Source: Kmv34 sp964524965
Lineage (GTDB): Bacteria; Aerophobota; Aerophobia; Aerophobales; B3-G15
Reading direction: 5' to 3'
Assembly (NCBI GenBank): GCA_964524965.1
Contig: CAZGDY010000101.1
Location: forward strand, 1-6,059
Length of the DNA: 6,059 nucleotides
The position numbers were made by a program, and so were the translations under genes. Of this stretch, positions 5,458-6,059 are shown piece by piece (the first letter of the stretch is position 1; each line of letters begins with the position of its first letter). The notes beneath the pieces were generated by a model, which made no database searches, was not told the origin of the DNA, and saw only the letters and a program-made list of their open reading frames with translations.

Positions 5458-5483
5458 TTATTTTGCGATATATCACAAAATAA
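5458..5483. repeat. 26-base near-perfect palindrome, operator-like
   Basis: TTATTTTG and CAAAATAA flank GATATATC with a single mismatched pair (C5466 against A5475); everything else is symmetric about the centre. Such a compact, loopless palindrome is typical of a dimeric regulator's site. It lies about 390 bases before the next gene start, which is far for a direct operator. Confidence 0.45.
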
Positions 5484-5537
5484 ATACTAATTTAGTCCAT
5501 AGATTCAAATGAGTGAGTAGAATATTATCGAAAGACT

Positions 5538-5557
5538 ACAATTTTCATCAAAATTGT
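5538..5557. repeat. AT-rich hairpin ACAATTTT/AAAATTGT
   Basis: Eight perfect base pairs (5538-5545 with 5550-5557) around a four-base loop CATC. No T-run follows on either strand, and the stem is mostly A-T, so it is a weak structure; it could equally be a protein-binding dyad. Confidence 0.4.
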
Positions 5558-5869
5558 GAATACATTGATTTGATTTTTAAGGGACGGTGAGTTAAAATAT
5601 AAATCAGAAGATAAAATAGAAAGATTTTTTTGTGACTAAATTGTGATTATTTTAAATCAAAATAGGTGCAAATACACCAAAATAGACAAAACTATATAAA
5701 AATTGAAAATCCTTTACAGGAGTTAATTGCAGCCAAAAACATCGACCAGAAAGAGAAGGGAAAGATGGATTAATTTAAAACAATAAGGTTTCAGAGTCAG
5801 GTAAGTAGGCCGGAAATACTTTGTAAAAAATCGTTAAGACTACATTAAATAATAAGGGGTAAAAAAACA

Positions 5870-6059
5870 ATGAAGATAGAGAAGTCCAAAAGTGGTATGA
5901 ATTCTGGTCTAGCTGGTGTTGTTTATTGTTTAGGTTTTGTTGGTGCAGCAGTATATTATATTTCCCAAGCTACAGGTTTTTGGATGGGAGTTGTAGGTTT
6001 TTTGAAAGCGATTGTCTGGCCAGCTTTTCTTGTTTACGAATTGCTGGGATTCTTGGGGA
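5870..6059 (+). CDS. Small two-segment membrane protein, 3' end outside the window
   Basis: Sixty-three codons are visible with no stop before the window ends. After a basic start (MKIEKSKSGMN) come two hydrophobic segments, at about residues 12-31 (GLAGVVYCLGFVGAAVYYIS) and 38-60 (WMGVVGFLKAIVWPAFLVYELL). Short proteins of this pattern, with an FWMGVxGFLKAxVWPAFLVY-like second half, are recalled as widespread uncharacterised proteins of about 60-70 residues, so the gene probably ends within a few codons of the border. AAGGGG (5854-5859) precedes ATG 5870 at a rather long spacing. No function is known. A weak TTGTAA (5821-5826) with TTAAAT (5845-5850) is too close to the ribosome-binding site to be a likely promoter. 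Confidence 0.7.
   Translation, partial: MKIEKSKSGMNSGLAGVVYCLGFVGAAVYYISQATGFWMGVVGFLKAIVWPAFLVYELLGFLG

Larger units (their letters stand above)
4892..5869. other. Very AT-rich gene-free region with palindromes
   Basis: About 980 bases without a convincing gene on either strand; all frames are broken by frequent stops. It holds several palindromic sites listed separately, T-runs without good stems before them, and a TATAAT (4967-4972) without a -35 at proper spacing. A 35-codon + frame at 5666-5773 starts with GTG and lacks a good ribosome-binding site. The region could be regulatory or decayed DNA. Confidence 0.5.

Noticed and set aside
5666..5773. GTG frame of 35 codons (VQIHQNRQ... to KGKMD)
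   Set aside because: No ribosome-binding site at proper spacing, no recognised motif, and such lengths arise by chance in a gap this long.

Overview
The window looks bacterial. It carries a clear class I cyclic-di-GMP (GEMM-I) riboswitch, Shine-Dalgarno sites close to the AGGAGG consensus, sigma-70-like promoters and one good intrinsic terminator. Base composition is AT-rich, especially between genes, and gene density is low. The phylum cannot be fixed from the sequence. The mix of GEMM-I RNA, small membrane proteins and decayed gene fragments would suit an environmental lineage, but that is only inference.

Layout: positions 1-660 hold no intact gene, only a decayed membrane-protein fragment (88-285) and a promoter (about 597-626) that points at the riboswitch (671-746). 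The riboswitch is followed by about 540 bases without a convincing gene. Next comes a two-gene operon: a trypsin-like serine protease without a signal peptide (1293-2282) and, 12 bases downstream, a 77-residue protein (2295-2528) that is a free-standing copy of the protease's own N-terminal domain. A long G-U-containing hairpin (2546-2593) separates this pair from a secreted 158-residue protein of unknown function (2684-3160), which ends at an intrinsic terminator (3183-3221).

A second AT-rich stretch contains a good promoter (3578-3605) and a strong ribosome-binding site that leads only to a start-stop or nine-codon frame. It lies upstream of what appears to be a broken Schlafen/AlbA_2-type gene (3725-4036). 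Two membrane-protein genes follow with overlapping ends: a 67-residue protein with two predicted membrane segments and a homologue of the carotenoid-biosynthesis (CruF-like, DUF422) family. About 980 bases of very AT-rich DNA with several palindromes come next, then the start of a small two-segment membrane protein that runs off the window.

The most interesting unit is the protease with its stand-alone N-terminal-domain paralogue. The pairing suggests an enzyme with a regulatory, inhibitory or chaperone partner made from the same fold. Whether the riboswitch upstream controls this pair is open, because the distance is large and no clear expression platform connects them.
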